A stretch of DNA of 64,000 bases from CBDFNC01 sp965249895 (GCA_965249895.1 CBDFNC010000005.1:558001-622000), one strand, 5' to 3'; positions 17,466 through 26,792 are shown, counted from the first letter of the stretch. The notes: generated by a model not told the origin, from the letters alone. Translations and numbers: made by a program.

Positions 17466-18850
17466 TAGTTTCCGCCTCCCACAAGAATATTATCCACTTT
17501 CAATACCGCCTGACCCACAGTGGTGGGCACTGAACCACTGACCGAACCACACATCCCGGCAGCCAGAGCGAGAGCTTTTCCTACCATGCTGATCTCTTTT
17601 AGCACCTTAGGTCCGGTACTTATCAGAGTCGCCGACTTCAATGGTTTGCTTATCTTACCATTTTCAATGAGATAAGCCTCCTGGGTGGCAAAGTTAAACT
17701 CACCTGTTCCGGGTTGCACAGAGCCTCCCCCCATCTTCTTGGCATAAATACCTTTTTCCACCGAACTTATCATCTCGTCGAAACTATGCTGACCGGGCTC
17801 GATAAAGGTATTACGCATTCGTGATGCAGGGGCAAACTTGTAGGACTGACGACGACCTGAGCCAGTCCTGGCGTGGCCGGTTTTTTGTGCACCCATACGA
17901 TCCACCAGAAAACTGGTAAGTTTGCCGTCTTTTAACAATTGGGTATGCTGAGTCGGCATCCCCTCATCATCGATATGAATAGAGCCCCATTCGTTTTTTA
18001 TGGTGCCATCATCAACCGCGCTAACCACACTATTCGCGATCATCTCTCCCATTTGGTCATGGAAAACCGACGCTTTTTTAGCCACAGCGGTTGTCTCCAG
18101 CAAATGGCCACAAGCTTCATGGAAGATAACACCACCAAAGCCGTTACCTATAATAACCGGCATTTCACCGGATGGGCATGGCGCAGCATTAAGTTTAATC
18201 AACGCCTGCTTGGCTACTTTTAGTCCGAGTCGAGCGGGGTCAACTTGCTGTTCAAATTCCCAGCCCGTTAATGCGCCAGGTCCTTCAAAACCAGTACTTT
18301 GATCCTGGCCATCCTGAGCTATGGCGGTGGCTGCGATACGACAATAATGCCGCGTATCTGCAATATGTAATCCGTCAGAATTAAAAATCTCAACTTGCTG
18401 CTCGGACTGCGCGATGCGCCCGATGAACTGCTGAATAAGCGTGCTTTCAGCGCGAGCAGCCAGGTCCAGTTTTTTCAGGTAAGCAATTTTGCTGTCTAGC
18501 GCCGCATCTTTGCCTAACGGTTTTACTGCCGTATGCAAAGGCTCATAGCGATTTAAATTAAAGGCGCAAGCTGTGGCTTGTTGAACGCGTTTATTTTGCG
18601 CAGTCAATAAACCTGTCACCCGTTTTAGCTCTTCCTCATCCGTGCTGTTGGTATAACCGTAAAGAATTCTTTCGCCGAAAAACAAGCGAATACCTATACC
18701 AAAATCGATCCCTGAGTTGATTTTATCAATACTTTTTGCATTGATTTCGAGGTTACTATTAAGCCGGCTCTCCACAAATAGCTCGGCAAAATCAGCGCCG
18801 AGAAACAAGGCCTGATCAATCACAGATTTAGCTGTGGCTGGATTAAGCAT
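17465..18850 (-). CDS. tldD: Metalloprotease TldD
   Basis: Catalytic partner of PmbA. The zinc-binding HEACGH (HExxxH, about residues 242-247) is intact in GFGGVIFHEACGHLLE, and VDDGTIKNEWGSIHIDDEG follows. The start is the ATG at 18848-18850 (MLNPATAKSVIDQAL), preceded by TGGAGG at ideal spacing. An in-frame ATG 39 bp upstream has no comparable site. The protein of 461 residues is close to E. coli TldD (481). Confidence 0.95.
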   Translation of the reverse strand: MLNPATAKSVIDQALFLGADFAELFVESRLNSNLEINAKSIDKINSGIDFGIGIRLFFGERILYGYTNSTDEEELKRVTGLLTAQNKRVQQATACAFNLNRYEPLHTAVKPLGKDAALDSKIAYLKKLDLAARAESTLIQQFIGRIAQSEQQVEIFNSDGLHIADTRHYCRIAATAIAQDGQDQSTGFEGPGALTGWEFEQQVDPARLGLKVAKQALIKLNAAPCPSGEMPVIIGNGFGGVIFHEACGHLLETTAVAKKASVFHDQMGEMIANSVVSAVDDGTIKNEWGSIHIDDEGMPTQHTQLLKDGKLTSFLVDRMGAQKTGHARTGSGRRQSYKFAPASRMRNTFIEPGQHSFDEMISSVEKGIYAKKMGGGSVQPGTGEFNFATQEAYLIENGKISKPLKSATLISTGPKVLKEISMVGKALALAAGMCGSVSGSVPTTVGQAVLKVDNILVGGGN

Positions 18851-19109
18851 ATTACCTCCATCGAATAGGTTGTGCAGCGCGGACTGCACCGGATGTCGTT
18901 ATCATTACCGCCAGATTACGCGGACCGTCATGCTAAGGCAATATAGCATAGCAAAGACCCAGCTACCGGTTCCCGCAGTATTAAATGCTGCGCGACTCGT
19001 ACTGTTCGCAATGCACAGAAGCTTCGTTCAGTAACTGCCAACTTGTTGACGGCCCTGCTGCTTAGCTACGTTATATGCCTTTAGAGAAAAATTGATCAGT
19101 ATGACTACA

Positions 19110-19373
19110 TATACCCAAACTACTTGGAAATGCAGATTCAGAGCTCAGGCAGGATGTCAGAACAAGGCGCAGCGAGCAGGGAATGGCATTCCCTTTTCAA
19201 GCGCTGCAACGCAGTGCTGACTTTCTGGCTGAGCTCCCTTCGGGCAAGATGAGAAGCAACCCTCTTCGGCGTTATAAAACCTTGATGTAGAAGACTAGAT
19301 CTTCGGCTTTATGCCTTGAACCCGGTCACTTCTCGATTTGCTGACCCCCGCATTCCCAAGCAGCTTGGGTATA
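19110..19373. repeat. 264-bp fold-back element with terminal inverted repeats
   Basis: The left end TATACCCAAACTACTTGG and the right end, read in reverse complement (TATACCCAAGCTGCTTGG), are near-identical, and both continue into AATGC. A second inverted pair lies inside: GAGCTCAGGCAGGATGTCAG and the complement of CTGACTTTCTGGCTGAGCTC. No ORF is present. This is the structure of a non-autonomous miniature element. No second copy was found in the window. The flanks at 18851-19109 and 19374-19517 show no gene. Confidence 0.65.
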
Positions 19374-19516
19374 ACACTTAGTAAACACAGCAAGCGATGG
19401 GCAGGCTCCCTGCAGACAGGCGCGAAAACAGTCGCTAAAGCTGGGTGGTGCAGATGCAAAATTTTCGAAGCGTTTAAGCGAAGAGTTAACGTAAAATTCT
19501 TGGATGAAAAGCCGTA

Positions 19517-19536
19517 TGGGGGAAGTTATTCCCCCG
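19517..19536 (-). terminator. Hairpin downstream of rhlE
   Basis: GGGGGAA-gtta-TTCCCCC lies 15 bp beyond the rhlE stop. It is a strong stem, but the T tract on the minus strand is distant (CTTTT about 10 bp later), so termination is likely but not certain. Confidence 0.45.
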
Positions 19537-19550
19537 TTAGCGATTAGTGT

Positions 19551-20852
19551 TTAGCGCTGTTTTCTACGTTTTGCTTTGGCTCGGCGAATAGCGGCTGGCG
19601 TATTCTCAGCTTTCTTGCGAGCAACCATTTGGTTATGCTCTTGTGTCGCTTTATAGCGGCTCATTTTAAGTGGTTGATCCGACTCATCTTTATATTGAGG
19701 CGGTAATTCAGCATCCAGCTCATACCCTGGGTAAACAATACGTTCGAACTTACGACCGATTAACGTTTCAATATTATCTAAGAATTGCTCATCTTTAGGG
19801 CTCACTAACGAGACCGCTATGCCACTCTTACCGGCGCGTCCCGTACGCCCTACCCTGTGTACATAATCTTCGGCTAAAAATGGCAGGTGGAAATTAACCA
19901 CATACGGTAAATCAGGAATATCTAAGCCACGAGCAGCCACATCCGTTGCTACGAGAACACGCACGCTACCTTCAGTAAATTTTTCGATCGCCTTGTTACG
20001 TGCGCCTTGGGTTTTATCGCCATGGCATAATGCGGCTTTAATACCATCGAGTTTTAACTCTTTCGCCAGCAGGTTGGCACTCTCTTTAGTACCGGCAAAG
20101 ACCAATACCTGCTTCCAATTCTTTACCCCTATCAGCTCGGACAAGAGTTCACGTTTGCGTTTCTCCGACACCCAATAAACCTGTTGTTTAACCTTACCTG
20201 AGGTTGAGTTCTGTGGTGATATATCCAAGGTTTTCGGCGTGGTTAATAACTGCTTGGCGAGCGTTTTAACCTTGTTGGAAAACGTTGCAGAGAACATCAG
20301 GGTTTGATGCTTTTGTTTGATCACTTGCATCAGCTTTTCAATATCTTTTAGAAAGCCCATATCCAGCATACGATCCGCTTCGTCTAATACCAGATATTTA
20401 ACATGGGATAAGTCGATGTTTCGCAATGTCAGATGCTCGATTAACCGACCCGGCGTCGCGACTAACACGTCAACTCCGTGTTTAAGCATCTTTGTCTGTG
20501 GCTGCATATTGGCACCACCGGTAACGACACCTGAACTCAGTGGTAAAAACTCACTGTAATCTTTAATGTTCGACGCCACCTGTAAAGCCAGTTCACGTGT
20601 CGGTGTCAACACGAGCGCCTTAATTGTGGTGTTGTTGGCTGGTTTGTTGCTGACATTTTTCGCCAGCATATCCAAAATTGGCAAGGTAAATGCCGCTGTC
20701 TTACCTGTGCCTGTTTGCGCACTTGCTAACAAGTCAGTGCCTGTACGGATAAGCGGTATTGCTTGCTGTTGAATAGGGGTTAAGTTCTTATAACCACAAG
20801 ATTTTACCGCTTTTAACAACTCAGAAGATAAACCTATTGCATCAACACTCAT
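19551..20852 (-). CDS. rhlE: DEAD-box ATP-dependent RNA helicase, RhlE type
   Basis: A 433-residue helicase with all core motifs: Q motif (GYKNLTPIQQQAIP), Walker A AQTGTGKT, PTRELA, TPGR, DEAD, SAT (MFSATFS), and the HRVGRTGR motif VI. A short basic tail (KAKRRKQR) follows. RhlE-type helicases remodel RNA during ribosome maturation. It is a monocistronic unit. Confidence 0.93.
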   Translation of the reverse strand: MSVDAIGLSSELLKAVKSCGYKNLTPIQQQAIPLIRTGTDLLASAQTGTGKTAAFTLPILDMLAKNVSNKPANNTTIKALVLTPTRELALQVASNIKDYSEFLPLSSGVVTGGANMQPQTKMLKHGVDVLVATPGRLIEHLTLRNIDLSHVKYLVLDEADRMLDMGFLKDIEKLMQVIKQKHQTLMFSATFSNKVKTLAKQLLTTPKTLDISPQNSTSGKVKQQVYWVSEKRKRELLSELIGVKNWKQVLVFAGTKESANLLAKELKLDGIKAALCHGDKTQGARNKAIEKFTEGSVRVLVATDVAARGLDIPDLPYVVNFHLPFLAEDYVHRVGRTGRAGKSGIAVSLVSPKDEQFLDNIETLIGRKFERIVYPGYELDAELPPQYKDESDQPLKMSRYKATQEHNQMVARKKAENTPAAIRRAKAKRRKQR

Positions 20853-21138
20853 TTACATTACCACTCATTTACATCAAACATGGAATTCATTTTAGGGGCG
20901 AGAGTATAACAGCTGAAATGCATACGTTACCTAACAAAATGAAAAACATTAGCTGCCACGTGTTACGCCATTGCCTAAGTCATCGCATCTTTCCAGTGGT
21001 GACAGCTGCTCGGATCCGGGCATAGCCGACACCGTCCACCGGCAGTGAAGATAAATTGGTTATCAACTCGAAAAATTCAATTGAAATATACGATATATAT
21101 ACATATCATTACGTTTCATGCATTTCGAGACGAAACCT

Positions 21139-21363
21139 ATGGGCATAGTAAAAATTTCCGATGAACTACACACAGAACTCAGGGTCACCAGCAAAGCACT
21201 CAGCCGGTCGATCAACGCACAAGCCGAGCACTGGCTAAAAGTAGGCCAGCTGGTTGAAGCAAATCCAGAGATGTCCTATTTCCAAGCCTGCCAAGTTTTG
21301 GTCACGCAAGCTCGAGAAACTGACAACCAAACCCCAGATATCAAGGCCGAGCAAGATGACTAA
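21139..21363 (+). CDS. ParD-like antitoxin-family protein coupled to map
   Basis: A 74-residue protein (MGIVKISDELHTELRVTSKA, SRSINAQAEHWLKVGQLVEA) matching the ParD_like family: a short beta strand followed by RHH-like helices. I choose ATG 21139 because family members begin MGIVKISDELH. An upstream ATG at 21118 gives seven extra residues. It overlaps map by 8 bp (ATGACTAA), so the two are translationally coupled. ParD-like genes next to a type I methionine aminopeptidase are a recurrent pairing. No ParE-type toxin is present, and whether it regulates map or forms a module with it is not known. Confidence 0.8.
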   Translation: MGIVKISDELHTELRVTSKALSRSINAQAEHWLKVGQLVEANPEMSYFQACQVLVTQARETDNQTPDIKAEQDD

Positions 21364-22168
21364 AAGTCCGGTGGATATAGATAAGATGCGGATTGCCGGG
21401 CGCTTAACCGCTAAGGTTCTGGAAAATCTGGAAGGTAAGATAATTGCAGGAATGAGTACGGCTGACGTTGACCGGATTTGTGACCAGTTTATCACTCAGG
21501 AACTCGATGCCAGGCCCGCCAGCAAAGGCCAATACGGCTATAAATTTGCCACCAATACGTCCCTGAACCAGGTGGTATGCCACGGTATTCCATCTAAGAG
21601 CAAAATCCTTAAGCACGGCGATATTCTTAATGTCGATGTAACTGTAGAGAAAAATGGCTTCTTTGGTGACAGCAGCAAAATGTATGTGGTAGGCGAGGCG
21701 GCAATCCACGCAATGCGACTTATAGAAACAACACAAGCCTGCCTCTATAACGCCATCGCATTGGTTAAGCCAGGCACCACGCTAGGGGATATAGGCCACG
21801 CCATACAAACTCATGCTGAAAGTCATCACTACTCTGTGGTGCGCGAGTATTGCGGCCACGGTATTGGCACCAGTATGCACCAGGATCCGCAAGTACTTCA
21901 CCACGGTAAACCAGGAAAAGGCATGGAATTAAAACAAGGCATGACCTTCACAATTGAACCCATGATTAACCAGGGTAAACGTTTTGTCCGACAACTTACC
22001 GATGGCTGGACGGTAGTGACTAAAGACAGGCGTCTGTCGGCTCAATGGGAGCATACTATATTAGTCACTAAATCAGGCTGTGAGGTGTTAACAGTCCGTG
22101 ATGAGGAAAGAAAAATGCTGGCGAACTTTCTGCCTCGCGTGGATGTAGCAACAGCACTGGCAAAGTAA
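21356..22168 (+). CDS. map: Type I methionine aminopeptidase
   Basis: A 270-residue pita-bread-fold enzyme removing N-terminal Met. Metal ligands are recognisable in ILNVDVTVEKNGFFGDSSKMYVVGE (two Asp), EYCGHGIGTSMHQDPQVLH (His), FTIEPMI (Glu) and SAQWEHTILVT (Glu). The substrate His is in NQVVCHGIPS. The start at 21356 lies inside the 3' end of the ParD-like gene. This may be a second, accessory Map copy; a primary map is usually next to rpsB, outside this window. Confidence 0.92.
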   Translation: MTKSPVDIDKMRIAGRLTAKVLENLEGKIIAGMSTADVDRICDQFITQELDARPASKGQYGYKFATNTSLNQVVCHGIPSKSKILKHGDILNVDVTVEKNGFFGDSSKMYVVGEAAIHAMRLIETTQACLYNAIALVKPGTTLGDIGHAIQTHAESHHYSVVREYCGHGIGTSMHQDPQVLHHGKPGKGMELKQGMTFTIEPMINQGKRFVRQLTDGWTVVTKDRRLSAQWEHTILVTKSGCEVLTVRDEERKMLANFLPRVDVATALAK

Positions 22169-22428
22169 CTAATCAGGGCGATATACTGCCTTGCTTCTAC
22201 AAGCCTGTTATTGGTAATGAGGTAAAGAGCATGTATGCATTTTCATGGATGATGGGCGCCCTGGTTGCCCCTGAAAGAGCGGCTCATTCTGGTTGTCTAT
22301 TGGTTTGTGCTTGGCCAGAATAAAAACAGAGGTGAACAAATCATCAGGCACTGTAAAACATATCTCCGGTCTGTCTATTTTGCAGTGCTTCGCGTAACTA
22401 ACCTTCCCAGTACATTGTCCAGCTTTCG

Positions 22429-23307
22429 TTAGGACAGAATATTCTTAGTCATTTCCGATAACCAAGTAAGCGCGGGCCCCATGGCCACATGCTTAAGCGT
22501 TACGCACTCCACGGGCGGGCTCCAATGCTTGTGTGCAAAGCGCAGTCTCAACTTCGCCAACTGCCCAGAAGCAATCGCGCTACTTACCAAGTGTTCGGGC
22601 AAATACGCCCAACCGACGCCGTGGAAAACCAGCTCACGAATGTTGTGGAAGCTCGTGGCAGTCCAGATTTCCGTCGACAAGGAAGGAAATTGATTAAGGA
22701 CGGCTCCCCCCGGACTTCGTAGCAAGAGTTGCCGATGAGGCAGCAAGTCGTTGGCACCGATCGTTTCGAGTGTTGCTAACGGATAATCCGGCCTGCTCAC
22801 CGAAACGAAGGGCAAATTACCGATAAATATCTGCTCGACACCCTTTTGAACTATTCCACCTGAGAACATCAGACCTATATCGGCATTACCCTGCTCGACA
22901 AACTCAGGAATATCGGGACTCACCGCCGATAAAATTTCCACTTGTGTTGCCGGGAACTTCTGCCCAAACTCGACGAGGATGCGGCTCAACGAAGGAAGCA
23001 ATATCGCGTCGTCGAGTACAATCCGAACGCATGTTTCGTCCCCCGAAAATATACTATGTGCCGCTGCATTCAAATCTTCAGCCTGTAATAGAACCGCACG
23101 TGCAAACGTGAGCAGTCGCTTGCCACCACTCGTTAGCCCGGGCTTTCGGGTGGTACGGTCAAACAGTTCAAATCCGAGGTCAGTTTCGAGGTTTGCAATC
23201 CCAATACTGATAGCAGATTGCCCTTTATTCAAAGTTCGCCCCGCAGCTGAGAAACTTCCAGCGTCTGCCGCGGCAACAAACATTTTCAATTGTTCCAGAT
23301 TACTCAA
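22429..23307 (-). CDS. LysR-family regulator, divergent from azoR
   Basis: About 292 residues if translation begins at the TTG at 23305-23307 (LSNLEQLKMFVAAADAGSF), which has AGAAGG just upstream and puts the HTH at the usual distance from the N-terminus. An upstream ATG at 23424 would add an atypical 39-residue extension. The winged HTH (SFSAAGRTLNKGQSAISIGIANLETDLGFELFDR) is followed by the effector-binding domain. Its divergent neighbour azoR is the likely target, giving a quinone- or electrophile-responsive pair. Confidence 0.88.
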   Translation of the reverse strand: MSNLEQLKMFVAAADAGSFSAAGRTLNKGQSAISIGIANLETDLGFELFDRTTRKPGLTSGGKRLLTFARAVLLQAEDLNAAAHSIFSGDETCVRIVLDDAILLPSLSRILVEFGQKFPATQVEILSAVSPDIPEFVEQGNADIGLMFSGGIVQKGVEQIFIGNLPFVSVSRPDYPLATLETIGANDLLPHRQLLLRSPGGAVLNQFPSLSTEIWTATSFHNIRELVFHGVGWAYLPEHLVSSAIASGQLAKLRLRFAHKHWSPPVECVTLKHVAMGPALTWLSEMTKNILS

Positions 23308-23464
23308 ACTACACCTTCTAATTAAGCTTCTATTGAACAAATCAATGGTAACTAGCTTTTTACTATTCGTAATTCGAATTATTCTATCACGGTATCTACC
23401 TTGCAAAACCCAAAGGTGATTCATAAAAATAATTACTACTTCAACTTAACCACAGGTCCAAAAC
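23308..23464. promoter_or_regulatory. LysR/azoR divergent promoter region
   Basis: The 157 bp between the two divergent starts contain an AT-rich dyad, GTAATTCGAATTATT, around 23371-23385. It has the palindromic form of a LysR-type operator. Assignment rests only on position and symmetry. Confidence 0.35.
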
Positions 23465-24079
23465 ATGAAAACACTGTTACAAATCAATTCTGGTATGCAA
23501 GGCTTAAGCTCACAATCATCCATACTCGCGGACAAAATGGCTGACGCTTTGCTGGCCCAGACACCTGGTATAAAGCACATTAAGCGCGACCTAAGCAAAG
23601 AAGCTATTCCGCATCTCAATCACGGAACCTTTCAAACGTTTTTCGAACCAGCCACCGCTGTGACACCCACACTGAAAGCAGGCTTGGCGTTGTCGGATAA
23701 GCTGATCGCTGAACTGAAAGAGGCTGACACTCTGGTGCTTGGCGCGCCTATGTATAATCTTATGATCCCATCAACCTTAAAATCCTGGATTGACCATATT
23801 ACGCGTGCAAGTGAAACCTTCCAGTTTAGTGAGGCTGGTCCGGTTGGTCTGCTAAACGACAAAAAAGTGTATATCATAATCACCCAAGGCGGAAAATTTC
23901 TAGGAACACAAGCCGACCTGGTGACCGAATACCTCAAGATGGCTCTGGGCATGATGGGGATTACAAATATTGAGTTCATCTATGCACAAGGCCTGGCAAT
24001 GGGATCACAGTCGGCAGAAGTAGGTCTGAAAGAGGCCTACAGCAAGATTGATGAACTTTCCAAATCGGAAGTCAGGTAA
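23465..24079 (+). CDS. azoR: FMN-dependent NADH:quinone/azo oxidoreductase AzoR
   Basis: A 204-residue flavodoxin-fold protein. It starts MKTLLQINSGMQGLSSQSS, with the AzoR motifs GAPMYNLMIPSTLKSWIDHITRA (FMN contacts) and IITQGGKF. It reduces quinones and azo compounds by two-electron transfer from NADH. The divergent LysR gene is probably its regulator. Confidence 0.93.
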   Translation: MKTLLQINSGMQGLSSQSSILADKMADALLAQTPGIKHIKRDLSKEAIPHLNHGTFQTFFEPATAVTPTLKAGLALSDKLIAELKEADTLVLGAPMYNLMIPSTLKSWIDHITRASETFQFSEAGPVGLLNDKKVYIIITQGGKFLGTQADLVTEYLKMALGMMGITNIEFIYAQGLAMGSQSAEVGLKEAYSKIDELSKSEVR

Positions 24080-24512
24080 TTTAATAAGATGGTCTTATAG
24101 AATTAGAGTATTCATGCTTTTTACGAAACGTTTTACCACCCACAATAGACAGTGGTTATCTGTTTACGCGCATGCTCGAATTTAGCACTAAAGATCAACT
24201 TGCCTTTGCTCTGTGGTAAGTTCTGATTTCACGGGACTTCACGCTACTGGCGATAACCAGCCCGTTAACGCCTGATAACCACAATAACTGGGACAGAAAT
24301 GGACGGCCCAGTTATTGGCGGGGTTGATGTAGATTAGGTTCGTCGACATATATCCGACGTCTTGATAGGGCTTCGAACCCCACTACCTATACACCCACTC
24401 GGTATTACGTACTTTGTCTCAGTTCGGGCTCTTGTGGGGACTGGTAACCGCAACTTCATCAATGCTTGAAAACTCAGGTGTTACGTAACTTTCAGCTTAT
24501 TATTTCTCTTTT

Positions 24513-24611
24513 TTAGGCGGTTTTAAACGCCTTATTCATGTCAAAGTCTTCTGTCCCTACGAGAACACATCAGCCAATTCCGGCCAGCTTGTTGGCTAAT
24601 GCAACGTAAGG
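24513..24611 (-). pseudogene. IS110-family transposase C-terminal remnant
   Basis: On the minus strand one frame reads PYVALANKLAGIG, a TGA in place of the expected Trp, CVLVGTEDFDMNKAFKTA and a stop. The ALANKLA.I.W.VL pattern and the DFD...F tail are typical of the last 35 residues of IS110/IS1111 transposases. No N-terminal part is seen. The rest of the 24080-24902 interval holds no other recognisable gene; the stretch just after the stop (down to about 24190) resembles the 3' flank of such elements. Identification is by eye. Confidence 0.45.
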
Positions 24612-24902
24612 TTTTGTGTAAAAGAAATCGTAAAACGCCTTTTTTTACCATAGGCTGAAGCGACGAAATACCGAACTCCAATGCCTAAAGTCTGGCGAAA
24701 AATAACCATAACGTTCAAAAATCACTCACCAAAGATCAACAGCCCCCCAGGGCAACGATAATCAAAATGGCTATTTTTGCCCATCCCCGAAATGGTAAAA
24801 GGTTTTTGAACTACCATGCTTAATACAAATTTAATCATGCTAGTTTTTTACATCTCGATGTCCAGAACATGTTGTGGTTGAACGAAATTAGAGCGCTATA
24901 GC

Positions 24903-25652
24903 TCAATTCTGGAATGATAATATTTCTTTTCGGCGGTTGTTATCGACCTTTTCTAACGCATACCTGATAGTAGAGCGATCCATACTCCCACGGTTATTTT
25001 TAATGTACTCGATAACATCAACCTCATGCTGTAACGATGTCGCTTTTAATAACCAACCAACGCTTTTTTGAACAAACTCATCTTTATCACCTATTAACAG
25101 GTCACAATTTTTAAAAATCAGTCGTTTGTCCAAATAATATACAGACTTGCCAATTTTTCGTTTGATGAATTTAACCCAAACAACATTACTAGCACGCCGA
25201 CACCACGAGACATTCGAGTGTGCCCAATGCTGTGTTTTTTCAATGAGGTAAGGGCGAGCCATAAGATACCTATATATTGTTTTGATACATAGGTCATCAA
25301 CTAGAGCCCAATTAGAAGCGTAATTTTCTAGCCAGTACTCAAAGCGGAACAATAAATTATCGTCATAACTATTTTTAACAAATTTATTGATTAAGCCGTA
25401 GGCCACCATTATTTCTTCACTAAATTCAGAGGCCTTTAGAATAGATTCTGATATGCTAAGCATCTCCATCGCTGATAATTCAACGTTATCAGAGTGGAAA
25501 TTATTTACCACCAAGGTTATATCTGATGCTGTTGCCCCAATACAATTTATACCATTAGGAAAATATCGACGCGTTGATTCTGCTTTTTCAGCTGTTCCAA
25601 TCTTTTTTAGGTCATTTTTTATTCTATCAATATATATTTCATATTTATTCAT
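24903..25652 (-). CDS. DNA alkylation repair (AlkD-like) HEAT-repeat protein
   Basis: A 249-residue helical protein with AlkD-family traits: SWCRRASNVVWVKFI, WALVDDLCIKTIYRYLM, KDEFVQKSVGWLLKA and the C-terminal STIRYALEKVD. AlkD-type glycosylases excise bulky N3/N7-alkylated purines using HEAT-like repeats. The gene is AT-rich compared with the first 23 kb, which suggests it was acquired. It lies between a transposase remnant and the HTH/Clp-N pair. Confidence 0.75.
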   Translation of the reverse strand: MNKYEIYIDRIKNDLKKIGTAEKAESTRRYFPNGINCIGATASDITLVVNNFHSDNVELSAMEMLSISESILKASEFSEEIMVAYGLINKFVKNSYDDNLLFRFEYWLENYASNWALVDDLCIKTIYRYLMARPYLIEKTQHWAHSNVSWCRRASNVVWVKFIKRKIGKSVYYLDKRLIFKNCDLLIGDKDEFVQKSVGWLLKATSLQHEVDVIEYIKNNRGSMDRSTIRYALEKVDNNRRKEILSFQN

Positions 25653-25927
25653 AAAATTTTCTAAACCCTGTAATTGATTAAGAGTATAACAAGGGTTTGA
25701 AATTTATCTTGCGGGAAAATAGCGTCAATGTATTGTCCATATCCATTTTAATTTATTCCCTTTAATAAAATCAGACATATCGTCAGCCCACCATAACCCT
25801 TCTAGTGGCAATACTATTTTATTCTCTGTTGTGATAGTACGAAAATACTTAGTGTTATGGATCATAAAAGCTGACGAATTGCTATAAATATCCCATTCTC
25901 AACCTGACTTACCCTTTTAAAATTTTT

Positions 25928-25973
25928 GTCAAATTTAATTGACAAGAATTCATCTGTCAATTAAATTTGACGA
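25928..25973 (+). promoter_or_regulatory. Palindromic promoter/operator of the HTH-ClpN pair
   Basis: GTCAAATTTAATTGAC (25928-25943) and its exact reverse complement GTCAATTAAATTTGAC (25956-25971) are separated by 12 bp. Each arm is itself a near-palindrome (GTCAA...TTGAC). A -35 box TTGACA (25939-25944) and a -10-like TAAATT (25962-25967) sit in the arms with a 17-bp spacer. The ATG at 25974 begins 6 bp after the -10 box, with no ribosome-binding site, implying a leaderless transcript. The layout suggests autorepression by the encoded HTH protein. Confidence 0.7.
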
Positions 25974-26192
25974 ATGACTTCTATAAAACCTTTACCCCAT
26001 CCAAGTAAACCTGCAGAGGCTCTAGCCGCAGTTTCCTCCTTACGCATGATGGCAGATAAGTTGGAACGAAGTGCTGTTAAGGAAGCATTGCAGCAAGGGT
26101 GGACATGGGCTCAGATAGCAGAGGCTCTTGGGATAACTCGGCAAGCCGCTCATAAGCGACATGCCGCATTTTTAAATAGTAAGGAATATTAA
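25974..26192 (+). CDS. Small HTH DNA-binding protein
   Basis: A 72-residue protein. A helical N-terminal half (AEALAAVSSLRMMADKLERSAV) precedes a C-terminal helix-turn-helix (GWTWAQIAEALGITRQAAHKRHAAF). The HTH is of the sigma-like/homeodomain-like kind that is found partnered with Clp N-terminal domain proteins. It stops 1 bp before the Clp-N gene, so the two are one operon. It probably binds the double palindrome directly upstream. Confidence 0.8.
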   Translation: MTSIKPLPHPSKPAEALAAVSSLRMMADKLERSAVKEALQQGWTWAQIAEALGITRQAAHKRHAAFLNSKEY

Positions 26193-26193
26193 T

Positions 26194-26715
26194 ATGTTTT
26201 TTTCATTTCTGAGGCCCTTAAAACAGAAAATACATGATATGAAAACTATCAGCAGACTTTGTCAAGGCGCAGAAAAACACGCGAATATCAATGGTGAAGA
26301 AAAGCCAGGAGCAGAACATTTCATGCTTTCAGCTTTAGATTTGCCTGATGGCACTGCGAGAAGAGTATTCAAACGTCTAAACATTGATCCCAATGGAATC
26401 AATCAAGCAATAAAACAGCAGCACATCGATGCACTAAATGAAATAGGAATTGATCATCGCTCGATAAATATTGATTTGAATACACCTGAAGTCGCCAAGT
26501 CAAATTCAAAATTATATGATGCCCAACCATCAGCCCAAGTCTTGATGCAAGAGCTTCATAAAAGGAATAAAAACAGAAATACCCCTCTAATTGGCGCAAA
26601 TGTTCTCGAAATTATAGCGTCAATGGAAAATGGTATTGCAGCTAGAACACTGAGAGCGATGGGTATTGACTCAGGCACTCTCAAGAAAGCGATTGAATCT
26701 GAGACATCGAAATAA
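26194..26715 (+). CDS. Stand-alone Clp N-terminal (Clp R) domain protein
   Basis: A 173-residue protein with two helical repeats resembling the substrate/adaptor-binding N-domain of ClpA/ClpC: CQGAEKHANINGEEKPGAEHFMLSALDLPDGTARRVFKRLNID and a second half PSAQVLMQELHKRN...IGANVLEIIASMENGIAARTLRAMGID (quoted in parts). There is no AAA+ ATPase module. It could compete for Clp substrates or adaptors, or sense them and modulate the HTH partner. That role is inference. Confidence 0.75.
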   Translation: MFFSFLRPLKQKIHDMKTISRLCQGAEKHANINGEEKPGAEHFMLSALDLPDGTARRVFKRLNIDPNGINQAIKQQHIDALNEIGIDHRSINIDLNTPEVAKSNSKLYDAQPSAQVLMQELHKRNKNRNTPLIGANVLEIIASMENGIAARTLRAMGIDSGTLKKAIESETSK

Positions 26716-26792
26716 AAATTGTAAACACCTTGAACGTGGAGCTGTACAGTATGCTTCACTCAGATAGTGAAGCCCATCTATTAGAAAATATC

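Noticed and set aside
19440..19536. AAGCCGTATGGGGGAAG stretch recalling group II intron domain sequences
   Set aside because: Only a short resemblance; no reverse transcriptase gene and no domain V fold. The hairpin is better explained as a terminator.
24340..24400. GGGGTTCGAAGCCC-like sequence on the minus strand as a possible tRNA T-arm
   Set aside because: No acceptor stem, anticodon arm or CCA region could be fitted; it lies in the flank of a transposase remnant.
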